A DNA stretch of 64,000 nucleotides from RUG14871 sp045539425 (GCA_045539425.1 JAZQFH010000008.1:110615-174614), one strand, 5' to 3'. Positions 32,869 through 42,204 are shown, counted from the stretch's first letter. Notes: generated by a model not told the origin, from the letters alone. A program made the numbers and translations.

Positions 32869-34772
32869 GCCACCGCTATCTTTTGCTCTCCCTTTTTCTT
32901 TTGAGCACGATGTTACTGCCGCTATTGTGGCGTCTCTTTCTGTGCGCTCTTTTTTTATGTTACTGGTATTACCGCTTCCGCGATGACTCGTGGATCTATT
33001 GTGCGCTGATCTGTATGTATCTTCTTTTCGCGGCAGCTTTGCCGCATAACGGAAGGCTGTATGAAACCTACCACGTGGAGAAGATCGGAAGCTACCACAT
33101 GATCTTAAAGCACGGTTCACAGATGGTCTATTGTAAAAAGGCGGAAGGGGTTATCATCGATGATGTGCTGCGCGTGGAGGGAGAACTTATTCCGTTCAGC
33201 GATACATCATCTTTTTATACCGCAGGCAGAAAGAAGATCTACGCATCCCAGTCCGTCTACTACGAGTTGCGTCTGAAACAGTGGGAAATTACCGGAAAAC
33301 GGCAGACATTACGCCGGAAATTCTATGAGCATTTATCTGCACAGGAACCCTCAGAACGGCAGAATTATCTGAAATGGATCCTTTTTCGTGAAACGGAAGA
33401 GGAAACGGGAGATATGGCGGGAGTTTTAAAGAGCAGCGGAATCTGTCTTTCCGCCGCATTTTCCGCGCTGGAGACGCTCTGCGGGTGGTTTCTTTTACCT
33501 GAACAGATCGATACCGTCTTCGGGTTGCTGTTTCTGTGGCTTGGGTGGCGAACCCACGTCAGCTGTACATTATTTCGTATCGCTTTTAAGCGCCTTTTAC
33601 GCATGGTAAATGAGCGGGATGACCGTCTCGGGATACGGATTCTGTTTCTTTTATGCGTCAATCCCGCTTACTGTAACTCGCTTTCTTTTCAGATTCCCGT
33701 CCTTCTGGAACTGCTTTCTTTCTATACTTCAAAGCGGCGGCCGCTCGATTCCGCCATGGTGTTATTACCGCTGCAGCTGAATTCTTTTTACACCCTGAAT
33801 CTAACGGAACTGCTTCTTTATCCGCTGCTCCGCTGGGGCATGTTAGCCTGCTGTGTATTATCCGCTCTGCCGTTTTCCTTTCTGGATCCTGTGATCCGCC
33901 TGTTTTGGAGTCTGAGTGAGAAGCTTCCGGTTCTGACTTTAAGCGGGAAGCCGGGCACCTTGTGGCTGATGGGGTACTATGCCTTGCTCAGTGTCTTCTT
34001 TCAAAAGCGCAAGATCAAAACGGGACTTTTGTTAATGGCCATGCTTCTCTTCAACCAGTATCAGTCTTTCTTTACCCCGTTCTCTTCTGGGGTATTTCTG
34101 AATGTTGGTCACGGGGACTGTTTCCTGTATCACGATGCGTTCTCTTCAGAAGTACTGATGATTGACACGGGGAGCGCATATCAGTATTCCAGAGTGAAGA
34201 ATTATCTAAACGCGAAGGGAATCCGCAGGATCGGCTTACTGATTCTGACGCATGAGGATGAGGATCATTCCGGCAATTATGAAGCGCTTATGAAAGACTT
34301 TGTTTTAGAGAAGTGCGTAAGCGAAAAGACGGAAGAATACCGCTTTCGCAATCATGTGATACGTGAATATCTTGTGGAAAAGACATATGAGAGCGCGAAT
34401 GCCAACTCACAGATCTGCGGGATCCGGCTCTCCGGTTTGAATTATCTTTTTACCGGAGACATCACAAAAGAGGTGGAAGAGGAGCTGATTCCAAAGCTTT
34501 CCACTTCATCCTTTGACATTCTGAAAGCAGCGCACCACGGCAGTAAGACGAGCTCCTCGGAAGCTTTTCTGCGCTCTCTATCCCCAAGAATTGTGATCCT
34601 CAGCTGCAAGGAAGGCGTGCACGGATTGCCGGATGAAGAGGTGCTCTTACGGCTTGAGGAATTGCGGCTTCCGTATTACCGCACGGATGAGGAAGGGGAT
34701 ATCAGCATCCTGAGTGATTTCGGGCTTCATTTTCTGTATACTTCAAGCGGAACGCTCTTACGAATTCCGTAA
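32865..34772 (+). CDS. comEC: DNA uptake channel ComEC/Rec2
   Basis: A 635-residue membrane protein. A short N-terminal OB-like region precedes a Competence domain of roughly eight to ten hydrophobic segments (about 170-400). The C-terminal metallo-beta-lactamase-like domain has NVGHGDCFLY, LTHEDEDHSGN (the HxDxDH metal motif) and LKAAHHGSKTSSS, an apparently intact nuclease site. It is shorter than the usual 700-780 residues, mainly in the N-terminal region. With comEA it gives the DNA-translocation core of competence; pilus genes are not in the window. Confidence 0.9.
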   Translation: MSHRYLLLSLFLLSTMLLPLLWRLFLCALFLCYWYYRFRDDSWIYCALICMYLLFAAALPHNGRLYETYHVEKIGSYHMILKHGSQMVYCKKAEGVIIDDVLRVEGELIPFSDTSSFYTAGRKKIYASQSVYYELRLKQWEITGKRQTLRRKFYEHLSAQEPSERQNYLKWILFRETEEETGDMAGVLKSSGICLSAAFSALETLCGWFLLPEQIDTVFGLLFLWLGWRTHVSCTLFRIAFKRLLRMVNERDDRLGIRILFLLCVNPAYCNSLSFQIPVLLELLSFYTSKRRPLDSAMVLLPLQLNSFYTLNLTELLLYPLLRWGMLACCVLSALPFSFLDPVIRLFWSLSEKLPVLTLSGKPGTLWLMGYYALLSVFFQKRKIKTGLLLMAMLLFNQYQSFFTPFSSGVFLNVGHGDCFLYHDAFSSEVLMIDTGSAYQYSRVKNYLNAKGIRRIGLLILTHEDEDHSGNYEALMKDFVLEKCVSEKTEEYRFRNHVIREYLVEKTYESANANSQICGIRLSGLNYLFTGDITKEVEEELIPKLSTSSFDILKAAHHGSKTSSSEAFLRSLSPRIVILSCKEGVHGLPDEEVLLRLEELRLPYYRTDEEGDISILSDFGLHFLYTSSGTLLRIP

Positions 34773-34800
34773 GTATGGGGGAAATACTCACTTCCCGTTA

Positions 34801-34809
34801 TGATATAAT
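34801..34809 (+). promoter_or_regulatory. Extended -10 promoter, very short leader, holA
   Basis: TGA followed by TATAAT (34804-34809), 12 bases before the ATG at 34822. The leader would be about five bases, with no ribosome site. Confidence 0.6.
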
Positions 34810-34821
34810 AAACTTAAATAT

Positions 34822-35865
34822 ATGAACTACTTTTTGTATGGTCCTGACGCGGCACTGCTGAAGGATGAAGTGAATAACATTTTAAAAGACTGCAGCAAAG
34901 AAGAGCGGGAAAGCGCCGTTACCTTTGACGGTCAGAATAAGGACGTGCGTGTGAAGGACGTCCTGTCTGCCTTGCAGATGGTCTCGCTTTTCAGCATGGA
35001 GCGCAATATCGTCCTCTGGAACAATCCGCGCTTTCTGACAAAGAAGAGCCGCGCCGCAAAGGAAGACGAAAGTGAAGACGCAAAAGGCGTGGAAGAGGCG
35101 GAAGAAGAGAGCGCGAAAGGGTCCGATAAGGAGGATCTGGAGATGCTGAAGGAATATCTGACGCATTCCGTGGAAACTTCGGAACTGATCATCGTGCATG
35201 ATAAATCCGTCTATCCGGTGGATGAAAGATCCTACGCCTCCAATAAATACGTGAAGCTTTTCAAGCAGTATACCCGTGTGGTGGCTCAGGGTGTTTTGAG
35301 GCAGGATGATTTCTCCTCGCTTGTCAAAAAGGAAATCCGCCAGCGGAAACTGGAGATGGAACCCGCTGCGGTCAATGAACTCTTGGACCGTTTGCCGTCC
35401 TCCGTATCCCTCTGGCGTGCGGAAGCGGAAAAGCTTTCCCTCTATCCGGAGAAAATCACGGCGGATGCCGTAAGGCACTTGATCAGCCGCACCCCGGAAG
35501 ACAAGGCGTATGAACTGACGGATGCCGTACTGCGGAAGAATCTGAAGCGCTCTCTGGAAGTGCTTGAGGATCTTCTGAATCAGAAGACGGAAGTCGTGAA
35601 TCTGATCGGAGCACTGGCGACAAGCTTCCGCAATTTCTTTGTGGCAATGAATCTGGAGAAAAAGATGAGCCAGGATGAACTGGCAAAGGTATTGGGGACT
35701 TCTTCGGGCTCGGTGTATCACCTGCTGCAGAAGCGCAGGACACAGAATCCGAAACAGGTTCTGAACTATCTGGACCGGCTGGCCAAGCTGGACCAGAAGA
35801 TTAAAATGGGATTGATTGACCCGAAAACGGGTCTGGAATTGTTTATCATTGAGGCTTGCAGATAA
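34822..35865 (+). CDS. holA: DNA polymerase III subunit delta
   Basis: A 347-residue clamp-loader wrench subunit (YqeN type). Seen are the N-terminal MNYFLYGPDAALLKDEV, the SLFSMERNIVLWNNP strand, and the C-terminal collar AYELTDAVLRKNLKRSLEVLEDL with LLQKRRTQNPKQV. An acidic insertion of about 30 residues (around 75-110, KEDESEDAKGVEEAEEESAKG) interrupts the first AAA-like domain and is not usual. Its comEC-holA position is typical for Firmicutes; rpsT, often next, is at 40054 on the other strand. The sdaA start overlaps its stop. Confidence 0.88.
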   Translation: MNYFLYGPDAALLKDEVNNILKDCSKEERESAVTFDGQNKDVRVKDVLSALQMVSLFSMERNIVLWNNPRFLTKKSRAAKEDESEDAKGVEEAEEESAKGSDKEDLEMLKEYLTHSVETSELIIVHDKSVYPVDERSYASNKYVKLFKQYTRVVAQGVLRQDDFSSLVKKEIRQRKLEMEPAAVNELLDRLPSSVSLWRAEAEKLSLYPEKITADAVRHLISRTPEDKAYELTDAVLRKNLKRSLEVLEDLLNQKTEVVNLIGALATSFRNFFVAMNLEKKMSQDELAKVLGTSSGSVYHLLQKRRTQNPKQVLNYLDRLAKLDQKIKMGLIDPKTGLELFIIEACR

Positions 35866-37688
35866 TGGAATCGCTGAGAGAGTTATACCGAATCGGGCCG
35901 GGGCCGTCCTCATCGCATACGGTCGCCCCGCAGAATGCCTGCAGATTATTCATGGACCGCTATCCGGAGGTCTTCTCTTTTGACGCGGAGCTTTACGGCT
36001 CACTGGCACTCACCGGAGAGGGGCATGCGACGGACCGCATCATCAAGCGGACCTTTGCGCCGCGCTTATGCAAGGTGACCTTCAATCCGAAGGATCTGCC
36101 TCGCTTCCCCAATGGCTTTATTCTGAAAGGGTATGATGAGCGCAACCGTCTGATTGCCAAGTGGACCGTTTATTCGCTGGGCGGCGGTGCATTTGATGTG
36201 GAGGAGGAGAACCTTCATCTGCATGATGAGATCTATCCGCAGAATTCCATGGATGAGATCCTTTCCTTCTGTAATGAAAAGAAGATGAATCTGGCGGAAT
36301 ATGTGGACTTTTATGAACCCGATATCAAAGACCACCTTTCCAAGTGCTTGCTGCAGATGCTGAAAACGGTGCAGGCAGGGCTGGATACCGACGGAGTGCT
36401 CCCGGGCAGACTGAAACTCAAACGGGTAGCCAAAGGCTTGAATTTACAGGCACTGACCATGGAAGACGGTGAAGAGAAGGACCGGCTGCTCTTAATGTCG
36501 TACGCTTATGCGGCATGCGAAGAAAATGCGGCAGGGAATACCTGTGTTACCTCACCGACCATGGGAGCCAGCGGCGTCATCGCTGCCTTAATGTATCACT
36601 ACTATTACAACCGGGGGATCAGCCGGCAGAAACTGATCAAGGCACTCTCTGTTGGAGGGATCTTCGGCAATATCATCAAGAAGAATGCGACGATTTCCGG
36701 AGCTGTCGGAGGCTGTCAGGCGGAAGTCGGAACGGCCTGTGCCATGGCGAGTGCCATCGTAGCCTACCTGATGGGACTCTCTAATACGCTGATTGCCTAT
36801 GCGGCAGAGATCGGCATTGAGCACCATCTCGGCTTGACCTGCGACCCGGTCGGCGGCTATGTCATGATTCCATGCATTGAGCGCAATGCGGTGGCGGTAT
36901 TGCGGGCAGTGGACAATGCTTTCCTGGCCCGCCACGTTGGCGCCATCAAGGAAAACCGGGTATCGTTCGATACGGTCGTCCGGACGATGAATTATACGGG
37001 AAAACATCTGGCAATGGAACTGAGGGAAACCTCCCTGGGCGGCTTAGCCAGAGAAGTGCGCTTCCCGAAGGAAGAAAAGAAAAAAGAGACAACACAGCTG
37101 AATCTGGACCTCTTTGAAGAGGAGGGTGCGCCGGAAGAAGCGGAAATAAACGAAGAAACCCACCAACCGGAAGTCACGGCGGAAGCTGAGGCGGAAGTTG
37201 CCGAAGAGAAAGAGACAACGAAGCCAAAGCAGGAAGCGGAAGTACCGGCGGAAGAGGACGATCTCGAGGAGCCGGAAGACTTCTCCATCAGCTATGACGG
37301 TATGGGAAAGGTCATCGACAATTCCTATCTGGCAGAAGAGAAGCAGGACGCGGAATTCGAGAAGACCAGGGAAGAATTTGATGATCTGTTAGAAGAAGCG
37401 GCTCAGCAGATAGAACCGGATGTAACGGAAGAGCATTCCTTTACGGAAGATGATCTGCCGCCGGAAGAAAAACTCCCGCTGGAAGAGGCGGAAGAAGAAG
37501 AGGAAGAGCACGTGCTTCCGGAAGAGGAAAAAGAGACAGAGCAGAAGGAAGACGGGGATGCGGAAGCGTTCCGTCTGGAAGATTATGACCTGTCATTACT
37601 GGATTCCTTCAATACGACATACAAGCTGAAGGAAAAGGAAAAAGAAGAAGTAGACGCATTCATGGATAAGCTGGATATCCATCTGTAA
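35865..37688 (+). CDS. sdaA: L-serine dehydratase, single chain, with long acidic C-terminal extension
   Basis: A 607-residue protein. Residues 1 to about 405 are an iron-sulfur L-serine ammonia-lyase: the beta part (YRIGPGPSSSHTVAPQNA, GSLALTGEGHATD) and the alpha part (GNTCVTSPTMGASGVIAAL, ISGAVGGCQAEVGTACAM, LTCDPVGGYVMIPCIERN), including the cysteines for the [4Fe-4S] cluster. It makes pyruvate and ammonia from serine. Residues about 405-607 are a Glu-rich, probably disordered tail, with three more structured-looking pieces (NLDLFEEEGA; FSISYDGMGKVIDNSYLAEE; FRLEDYDLSLLDSFNTTYKL). The tail has no counterpart I know in this family. The start codon overlaps the holA stop (TAATG); a frame start nine bases earlier is less likely. 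Confidence 0.87.
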   Translation: MESLRELYRIGPGPSSSHTVAPQNACRLFMDRYPEVFSFDAELYGSLALTGEGHATDRIIKRTFAPRLCKVTFNPKDLPRFPNGFILKGYDERNRLIAKWTVYSLGGGAFDVEEENLHLHDEIYPQNSMDEILSFCNEKKMNLAEYVDFYEPDIKDHLSKCLLQMLKTVQAGLDTDGVLPGRLKLKRVAKGLNLQALTMEDGEEKDRLLLMSYAYAACEENAAGNTCVTSPTMGASGVIAALMYHYYYNRGISRQKLIKALSVGGIFGNIIKKNATISGAVGGCQAEVGTACAMASAIVAYLMGLSNTLIAYAAEIGIEHHLGLTCDPVGGYVMIPCIERNAVAVLRAVDNAFLARHVGAIKENRVSFDTVVRTMNYTGKHLAMELRETSLGGLAREVRFPKEEKKKETTQLNLDLFEEEGAPEEAEINEETHQPEVTAEAEAEVAEEKETTKPKQEAEVPAEEDDLEEPEDFSISYDGMGKVIDNSYLAEEKQDAEFEKTREEFDDLLEEAAQQIEPDVTEEHSFTEDDLPPEEKLPLEEAEEEEEEHVLPEEEKETEQKEDGDAEAFRLEDYDLSLLDSFNTTYKLKEKEKEEVDAFMDKLDIHL

Positions 37689-37711
37689 TCAGGGAAGTTG
37701 AGGAAAAGACA

Positions 37712-38797
37712 ATGAATATTGAACTCATTCACAGCAAGCGGGAGTTCTGCAGTATCATTCCGCACGGCAAAATCGATTCCGTAACCTTTGAGGACTTTCA
37801 GAAAGTCGCGGACGAAGCGGTAAAACTTTCGGAGAATGTGATCGTTGATATGGGAGATGTTGACTATATCTCTTCCAGCGGTCTGCGTGTTCTTCTGAGC
37901 ATCCGCAAGAGTCTGAAAGACGGCGTCGTCACGCTGGTCCATGTCAATGAGACAATCATGGAAGTTCTGGAGATGACGGGTTTTACGGATCTTTTGGACG
38001 TCCAGGCGGAGGATGTGGATCCTTCCAAAATCAAGGTGATCTTCTTTGACATTGACGGGACCCTCTTATCGCATACCACCGGACAGGTGCCGGAAAGCAC
38101 ACGCCGGGCTCTAAAGCAGGCGCAGGAAAACGGGATCCGCATCGTTGTGGCAACGGGCAGGGATCTTGTGGAGCTTTCCAAACTGCCAGTCATGGACTTA
38201 AACTTTGACGGCTATCTCACACTGAACGGCAATATCTGCCTGGATAAGGAAAAACACATGTTTGCCGGAAACGAGATCGATGCCGGAGAAGTGGAAGTAC
38301 TCGTGCAGATCTTCCAGGGCGGAAGAATTCCGTTTGTGCTGATCGGTGAAAATCAGAGATATATCAACTATGTGGATGACGTGGTCATTCAGACACAGAA
38401 TGCGACGCACGGTACGATCCCGGATATCGGGGAATATCATGGGGAAAAGATCTACCAGTGTCTGGCGTTCGTCTCTGCGGAAGTACGTGAGAGACTGGAA
38501 CAGCTGCTCGATCACTGCAGCATCACCAGCTGGAATGAAACGGGAATCGATATCATCGCCAAGACCGGCGGAAAGGCGGCCGGCATTCAGAAGTTCCTCA
38601 ACCGCGAGGGCCTGAAGCGCTCGGAAGTCATGGCGTTCGGTGACGGGGAAAATGACATGGCCATGTTGCAGTATGCCGGAATCGGCGTGGCAATGGGCAA
38701 TGGCAAAGAATCCCTGAAGCGGGCAGCGGATTACGTGACAGCGGATGTCGATGATGACGGCATTGAAAAGGCACTGAAACATTACCATATTATTTAG
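37712..38797 (+). CDS. STAS domain fused to a Cof-type HAD phosphatase
   Basis: A 361-residue protein with two domains. Residues 1 to about 105 are a STAS domain of the anti-sigma-antagonist type (VIVDMGDVDYISSSGLRVLL; the serine cluster is where SpoIIAA-like proteins are phosphorylated). Residues about 109-361 are a Cof/HAD-IIB phosphatase: FFDIDGTLLS (motif I), VVATGRD (motif II), KAAGIQKFLNREG and FGDGENDMAML (motif IV). HAD-IIB enzymes usually act on sugar phosphates or flavin nucleotides. The domain pair is unusual. No anti-sigma kinase or sigma factor of the SpoIIAB/RsbW type is in the window. It lies 23 bases after sdaA with a GAGGAAA ribosome site. Confidence 0.85.
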   Translation: MNIELIHSKREFCSIIPHGKIDSVTFEDFQKVADEAVKLSENVIVDMGDVDYISSSGLRVLLSIRKSLKDGVVTLVHVNETIMEVLEMTGFTDLLDVQAEDVDPSKIKVIFFDIDGTLLSHTTGQVPESTRRALKQAQENGIRIVVATGRDLVELSKLPVMDLNFDGYLTLNGNICLDKEKHMFAGNEIDAGEVEVLVQIFQGGRIPFVLIGENQRYINYVDDVVIQTQNATHGTIPDIGEYHGEKIYQCLAFVSAEVRERLEQLLDHCSITSWNETGIDIIAKTGGKAAGIQKFLNREGLKRSEVMAFGDGENDMAMLQYAGIGVAMGNGKESLKRAADYVTADVDDDGIEKALKHYHII

Positions 38798-38802
38798 AAT
38801 AT

Positions 38803-38832
38803 AAGGCCGGAAAGATCCGGCCCTGATTCTTT
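38803..38832 (+). terminator. Possible terminator after the STAS-HAD gene
   Basis: GGCCGG (38805-38810) pairs with CCGGCC (38817-38822), followed by CTGATTCTTT, a weak T run. Confidence 0.45.
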
Positions 38833-38878
38833 CCGTCAAAGGAAGACAGATATACAGAAACAGGAAAGGGGAAACAAT

Positions 38879-39994
38879 ATGAGCGTATTTACGGGAAAAG
38901 AAAAACTGAAACTCGGATTCGGCCTGATGCGTTTACCGCGTCTGGCAGACAACACAATCGATGTGGAACAGGTCAAGCAGATGGTGGACCGCTTCATCGA
39001 AGCCGGCGGCACTTATTTTGATACGGCTTTTGCCTATCAGGGAAGTGAAGAGGCGATCCGTCAGGCACTTGTGGAACGCTATCCGCGTGAGAGTTATACG
39101 CTTGCCAGCAAGCTGATCATTCAGCCGGGAAGCTCCACTACAAAAGAAGAGGCAAGAGAAGAAATCAAAACAAGTCTTGCGCGTTCGCAGGCGGGATATT
39201 TTGACTACTATCTGGTGCACGCCATCCAACGCGGCAACTACATGAAATATGAGGAGTACGGCATCTGGGATTACGTGAAGCAATTAAAAGAGGAAGGTCT
39301 GATCCGTCACTTCGGCTTCTCGTTCCACGGAGATCCGGAACTATTGGAAGAGCTTTTGGAAAGACATCCGGATGCGGAATTCGTCCAGCTGCAGATCAAC
39401 TATGCGGACTGGGAAAACCCGGGGGTTGCTTCCAAGCGCAACTATGAGATCTGCAAGAAGTACGGCAAGCCGGTCGTCGTCATGGAACCGGTCAAGGGCG
39501 GCATCCTGGCCGATCCGATCGATTCCGTCAAGGAAATCTTCGATGCAGAGAATACGGGGGCCAGCTATGCCTCATGGGCACTGCGCTTTGTGGCCAGCAA
39601 GGACAATCTTCTGGCGGTCTTAAGCGGCATGAGCTCGCTTGCGCAGATGGAAGACAACCTCAGCTTCATGAAGGATTTCGTCCCGCTGAATGCGCACGAA
39701 GAGGAAGTCATTAAAAAAGCGCAGGAAGCGCTGGATAAGGATCAGTCGATTCCGTGTACGGCATGTCACTACTGCACCAAGGGCTGCCCGATGTCCATCC
39801 CGATTCCGGAGATCTTTACGGTGGAAAACCGCAAGAAGGGAAGCCCGGAATTCCGTACGAAGAGAGAATACGTCATCGTGACCCAGGGCAAGGGCAAGGC
39901 TTCCGACTGCATTCAGTGCGGTCAGTGCGAAGCGGTCTGTCCGCAGCATCTGCCGATCATTTCCCTGCTTGAGAAATGCCGCGCAATGGAATAG
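38879..39994 (+). CDS. Aldo/keto reductase with C-terminal 2x[4Fe-4S] domain, copy 2
   Basis: A 371-residue protein of the same architecture as the one at 24391. The barrel has FGLMRLP, TYFDTAFAYQGSEEAI (keeping the catalytic Asp and Tyr), YLVHAI and FGFSFHG; the C-terminal part has CTACHYCTKGCP and CIQCGQCEAVCP. Unlike copy 1, the Asp-Tyr of the classical tetrad is intact here. Substrate unknown; such enzymes are common in anaerobes. Ribosome site AAAGGGGA. Monocistronic, with a bidirectional terminator after it. Confidence 0.88.
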   Translation: MSVFTGKEKLKLGFGLMRLPRLADNTIDVEQVKQMVDRFIEAGGTYFDTAFAYQGSEEAIRQALVERYPRESYTLASKLIIQPGSSTTKEEAREEIKTSLARSQAGYFDYYLVHAIQRGNYMKYEEYGIWDYVKQLKEEGLIRHFGFSFHGDPELLEELLERHPDAEFVQLQINYADWENPGVASKRNYEICKKYGKPVVVMEPVKGGILADPIDSVKEIFDAENTGASYASWALRFVASKDNLLAVLSGMSSLAQMEDNLSFMKDFVPLNAHEEEVIKKAQEALDKDQSIPCTACHYCTKGCPMSIPIPEIFTVENRKKGSPEFRTKREYVIVTQGKGKASDCIQCGQCEAVCPQHLPIISLLEKCRAME

Positions 39995-40007
39995 AAACAA
40001 GATACAA

Positions 40008-40043
40008 AAAAGGGCAGTTCCAATCGGAACTGCCTTGTTTTTT
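40008..40043. terminator. Bidirectional terminator between the reductase and rpsT
   Basis: GGCAGTTCC (40013-40021), loop AATC, GGAACTGCC (40026-40034), with A-rich sequence before and TTGTTTTTT after. Confidence 0.85.
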
Positions 40044-40053
40044 CTATGGATTA

Positions 40054-40320
40054 CTAAGCGTTAATGGAATTAACAGCTTTGGCTAATCTGGATTTCTGAC
40101 GAGCGACATAGTTCTTGTTATGAACATGATTCGTGATGCTGGCATCCAGTAATTTGCTGGCATCATTGTAAGCCTGAGTCGCTGCTTCTTTATCTTTCGC
40201 TTCCACAGCTGTCAATACTTTTTTAATACCTGTTTTGATAGCAGATTTCTGGGATTTCACAGCCGCATTGCGTTTGATATTCGTTAAAGAACGTTTCACC
40301 TGAGATTTAATATTTGGCAT
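40054..40320 (-). CDS. rpsT: 30S ribosomal protein S20
   Basis: An 88-residue basic helical protein: MPNIKSQVKRSLTNIKRN at the start, SAIKTGIKKVLTAVEA in the middle, and HNKNYVARQKSRLAKAVN at the end, full length for bS20. The ATG at 40320 has the ribosome site AGGAGG; the longer frame from 40365 crosses its promoter region. Confidence 0.96.
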   Translation of the reverse strand: MPNIKSQVKRSLTNIKRNAAVKSQKSAIKTGIKKVLTAVEAKDKEAATQAYNDASKLLDASITNHVHNKNYVARQKSRLAKAVNSINA

Positions 40321-40351
40321 GCTATCCTCCTGTTTTTTTTCGTACTTGCTA

Positions 40352-40380
40352 ATTATAGCAAACACATTTTAAAAATGCAA
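40352..40380 (-). promoter_or_regulatory. Promoter of rpsT
   Basis: Minus strand: TTGCAT (40375-40380), 17-base spacer, TATAAT (40352-40357) preceded by TGC (extended -10). Confidence 0.8.
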
Positions 40381-40511
40381 CAAAACCCGAAAGTTCCTGA
40401 TGATTTTTGAAATCTGTATAAACCTGCATGGTTTTTTCCTTCTTTCTCATCCACTCTTTTATTCCATCTATGATAGAATATGAATAGAACGATATTAATA
40501 AGGAGTAAATC

Positions 40512-42191
40512 ATGGAAAGATATCAGGAACAGTATAATTATTGGCTGGAAAATGTAAAGGATGAAGAGATCCGCCAGCAGCTTTTAGCTATGGACGAGAA
40601 GGCAAAGGAAGATGCTTTCTACCGTGATCTGGAATTCGGAACAGCCGGTCTGCGCGGAGTCATCGCCGCCGGTACCAACCGCATGAACATTTACATTGTT
40701 GCCAAAGCCTCCCAGGGCTTAGCCAATTACGTTGTCAAGAATTTCAAGGAAGAAGACCGCAGAATCTCCATCAGCTATGACTCGAGAATCAAATCCGACG
40801 TCTTCGCGAAGATCGCTGCCGGCACATTCGCCGCTGCAGGAATCAAGGTTTATATCTGGAAGGAACTCATGCCGGTTCCATGCTGCTCCTTTGCGACAAG
40901 AGCATACAACTGTGCAGCAGGTGTCATGGTTACGGCATCTCACAACCCAAGCAAATACAACGGCTATAAAGTCTACGGACCGGATGGCTGCCAGTGCACC
41001 ACGGAAGCTGCCAATGCCGTACTGGCGGAAATCGAAAAACTCGATACCTTCAAGGATGTCCATACGATGGAATTTGAAGAAGGCTTAGCCAACGGCATGA
41101 TCGAATACATCAGCGACAGTGTCTACAGAGACTTCCTGGAAGCCGTCAAGACACAGTCCTTAGTCGGTGATGATGAAATCGACAAGAACGTCGCGATCGT
41201 CTATACACCGCTCAACGGCACGGGCTTAAAACCGGTCACACAGATCTTAAAGGAAACAGGATACACGAATATCACGGTCGTCAAGGAACAGGAATATCCG
41301 GATGGAAACTTCCCGACTTGCCCGTATCCAAACCCGGAAATCAAACAGGCGATGTCCTTAGGTATGGAATATGCCGCAAAATGCGATGCCGACCTCTTAC
41401 TGGCAACGGACCCGGATGCAGACAGAGTCGGTATGGCTGTCAAGAAACCGGACGGCGAATTCCAGCTGATCTCCGGTAACCAGGCAGGTATCCTCTTACT
41501 GGACTACATCTGCCAGAGAAGAATCGCTCTGAACAGAATGCCGGAAGACCCGGTACTGGTCAAATCCATCGTAACAACAGACCTGGCAGACCGTATTGCG
41601 GCAAGCTACGGCGTCAGAACGATCAACGTCTTAACAGGCTTCAAGTTCATCGGCGAACAGATCCTCTATCTCGAACGCGCAGGCAAGAAAGATTCCTACA
41701 TCTTCGGTTTCGAAGAATCCTACGGTTATCTGGCAGGAACGCATGCCCGTGACAAGGACGCTGTCGTCGCCAGCTTCTTAATCTGCGAAATGTTTGCCTA
41801 CTACAAGACAAGAGGCATCAGCTTACTGGATAAACTGAACGAGATCTATGCCAAATTCGGTTACAGCATGAACACGCTGTACTCCAACGAATTCGACGGA
41901 TCCGAAGGCTTCAAGAAGATGCAGAACATCATGGCCAAATTCTCCCAGGGTGTCGAATCCATCGGCGGCAAGAAGGTTGTGGAACTTTTGGATTACAATA
42001 AGGGCATCAACGGCTTACCGACAGCCAACGTTCTGAAATTCATGCTGGAAGACAACTGCGTTGTCGTCGTACGTCCGAGCGGCACGGAACCGAAACTGAA
42101 ATACTATGTCACGGTCAGTGCCAAAGACGAAGCGGAAGCGAAGGAAGTCGAAAAGAAGATCGCCGAAGATCTCAACACATACCTCGCTTAA
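40512..42191 (+). CDS. pgm: Phosphoglucomutase/phosphomannomutase (alpha-D-phosphohexomutase)
   Basis: A 559-residue phosphohexomutase of the firmicute PgcA type. The active-site serine loop is TASHNPSKYNGYKVY; the metal loop is ATDPDADRVGMAV; the sugar-binding loop FGFEESYGYLAG; and the phosphate-binding loop VVVRPSGTEPKLKYY. It interconverts glucose-1-P and glucose-6-P, feeding glycolipid and polysaccharide synthesis (a GT4 glycosyltransferase is at 44610). The ribosome site is AAGGAG. It has its own terminator. The 190 bases upstream contain TATGAT/TAGAAT boxes around 40470-40480 and nothing else seen. Confidence 0.93.
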   Translation: MERYQEQYNYWLENVKDEEIRQQLLAMDEKAKEDAFYRDLEFGTAGLRGVIAAGTNRMNIYIVAKASQGLANYVVKNFKEEDRRISISYDSRIKSDVFAKIAAGTFAAAGIKVYIWKELMPVPCCSFATRAYNCAAGVMVTASHNPSKYNGYKVYGPDGCQCTTEAANAVLAEIEKLDTFKDVHTMEFEEGLANGMIEYISDSVYRDFLEAVKTQSLVGDDEIDKNVAIVYTPLNGTGLKPVTQILKETGYTNITVVKEQEYPDGNFPTCPYPNPEIKQAMSLGMEYAAKCDADLLLATDPDADRVGMAVKKPDGEFQLISGNQAGILLLDYICQRRIALNRMPEDPVLVKSIVTTDLADRIAASYGVRTINVLTGFKFIGEQILYLERAGKKDSYIFGFEESYGYLAGTHARDKDAVVASFLICEMFAYYKTRGISLLDKLNEIYAKFGYSMNTLYSNEFDGSEGFKKMQNIMAKFSQGVESIGGKKVVELLDYNKGINGLPTANVLKFMLEDNCVVVVRPSGTEPKLKYYVTVSAKDEAEAKEVEKKIAEDLNTYLA

Positions 42192-42204
42192 TCAACAAGC
42201 AGCG

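Noticed and set aside
24391..39994. Recent duplication of the Fe-S aldo/keto reductases at 24391 and 38879
   Set aside because: They share architecture but differ strongly in sequence and in the catalytic tetrad. They are old paralogues, not a recent repeat.
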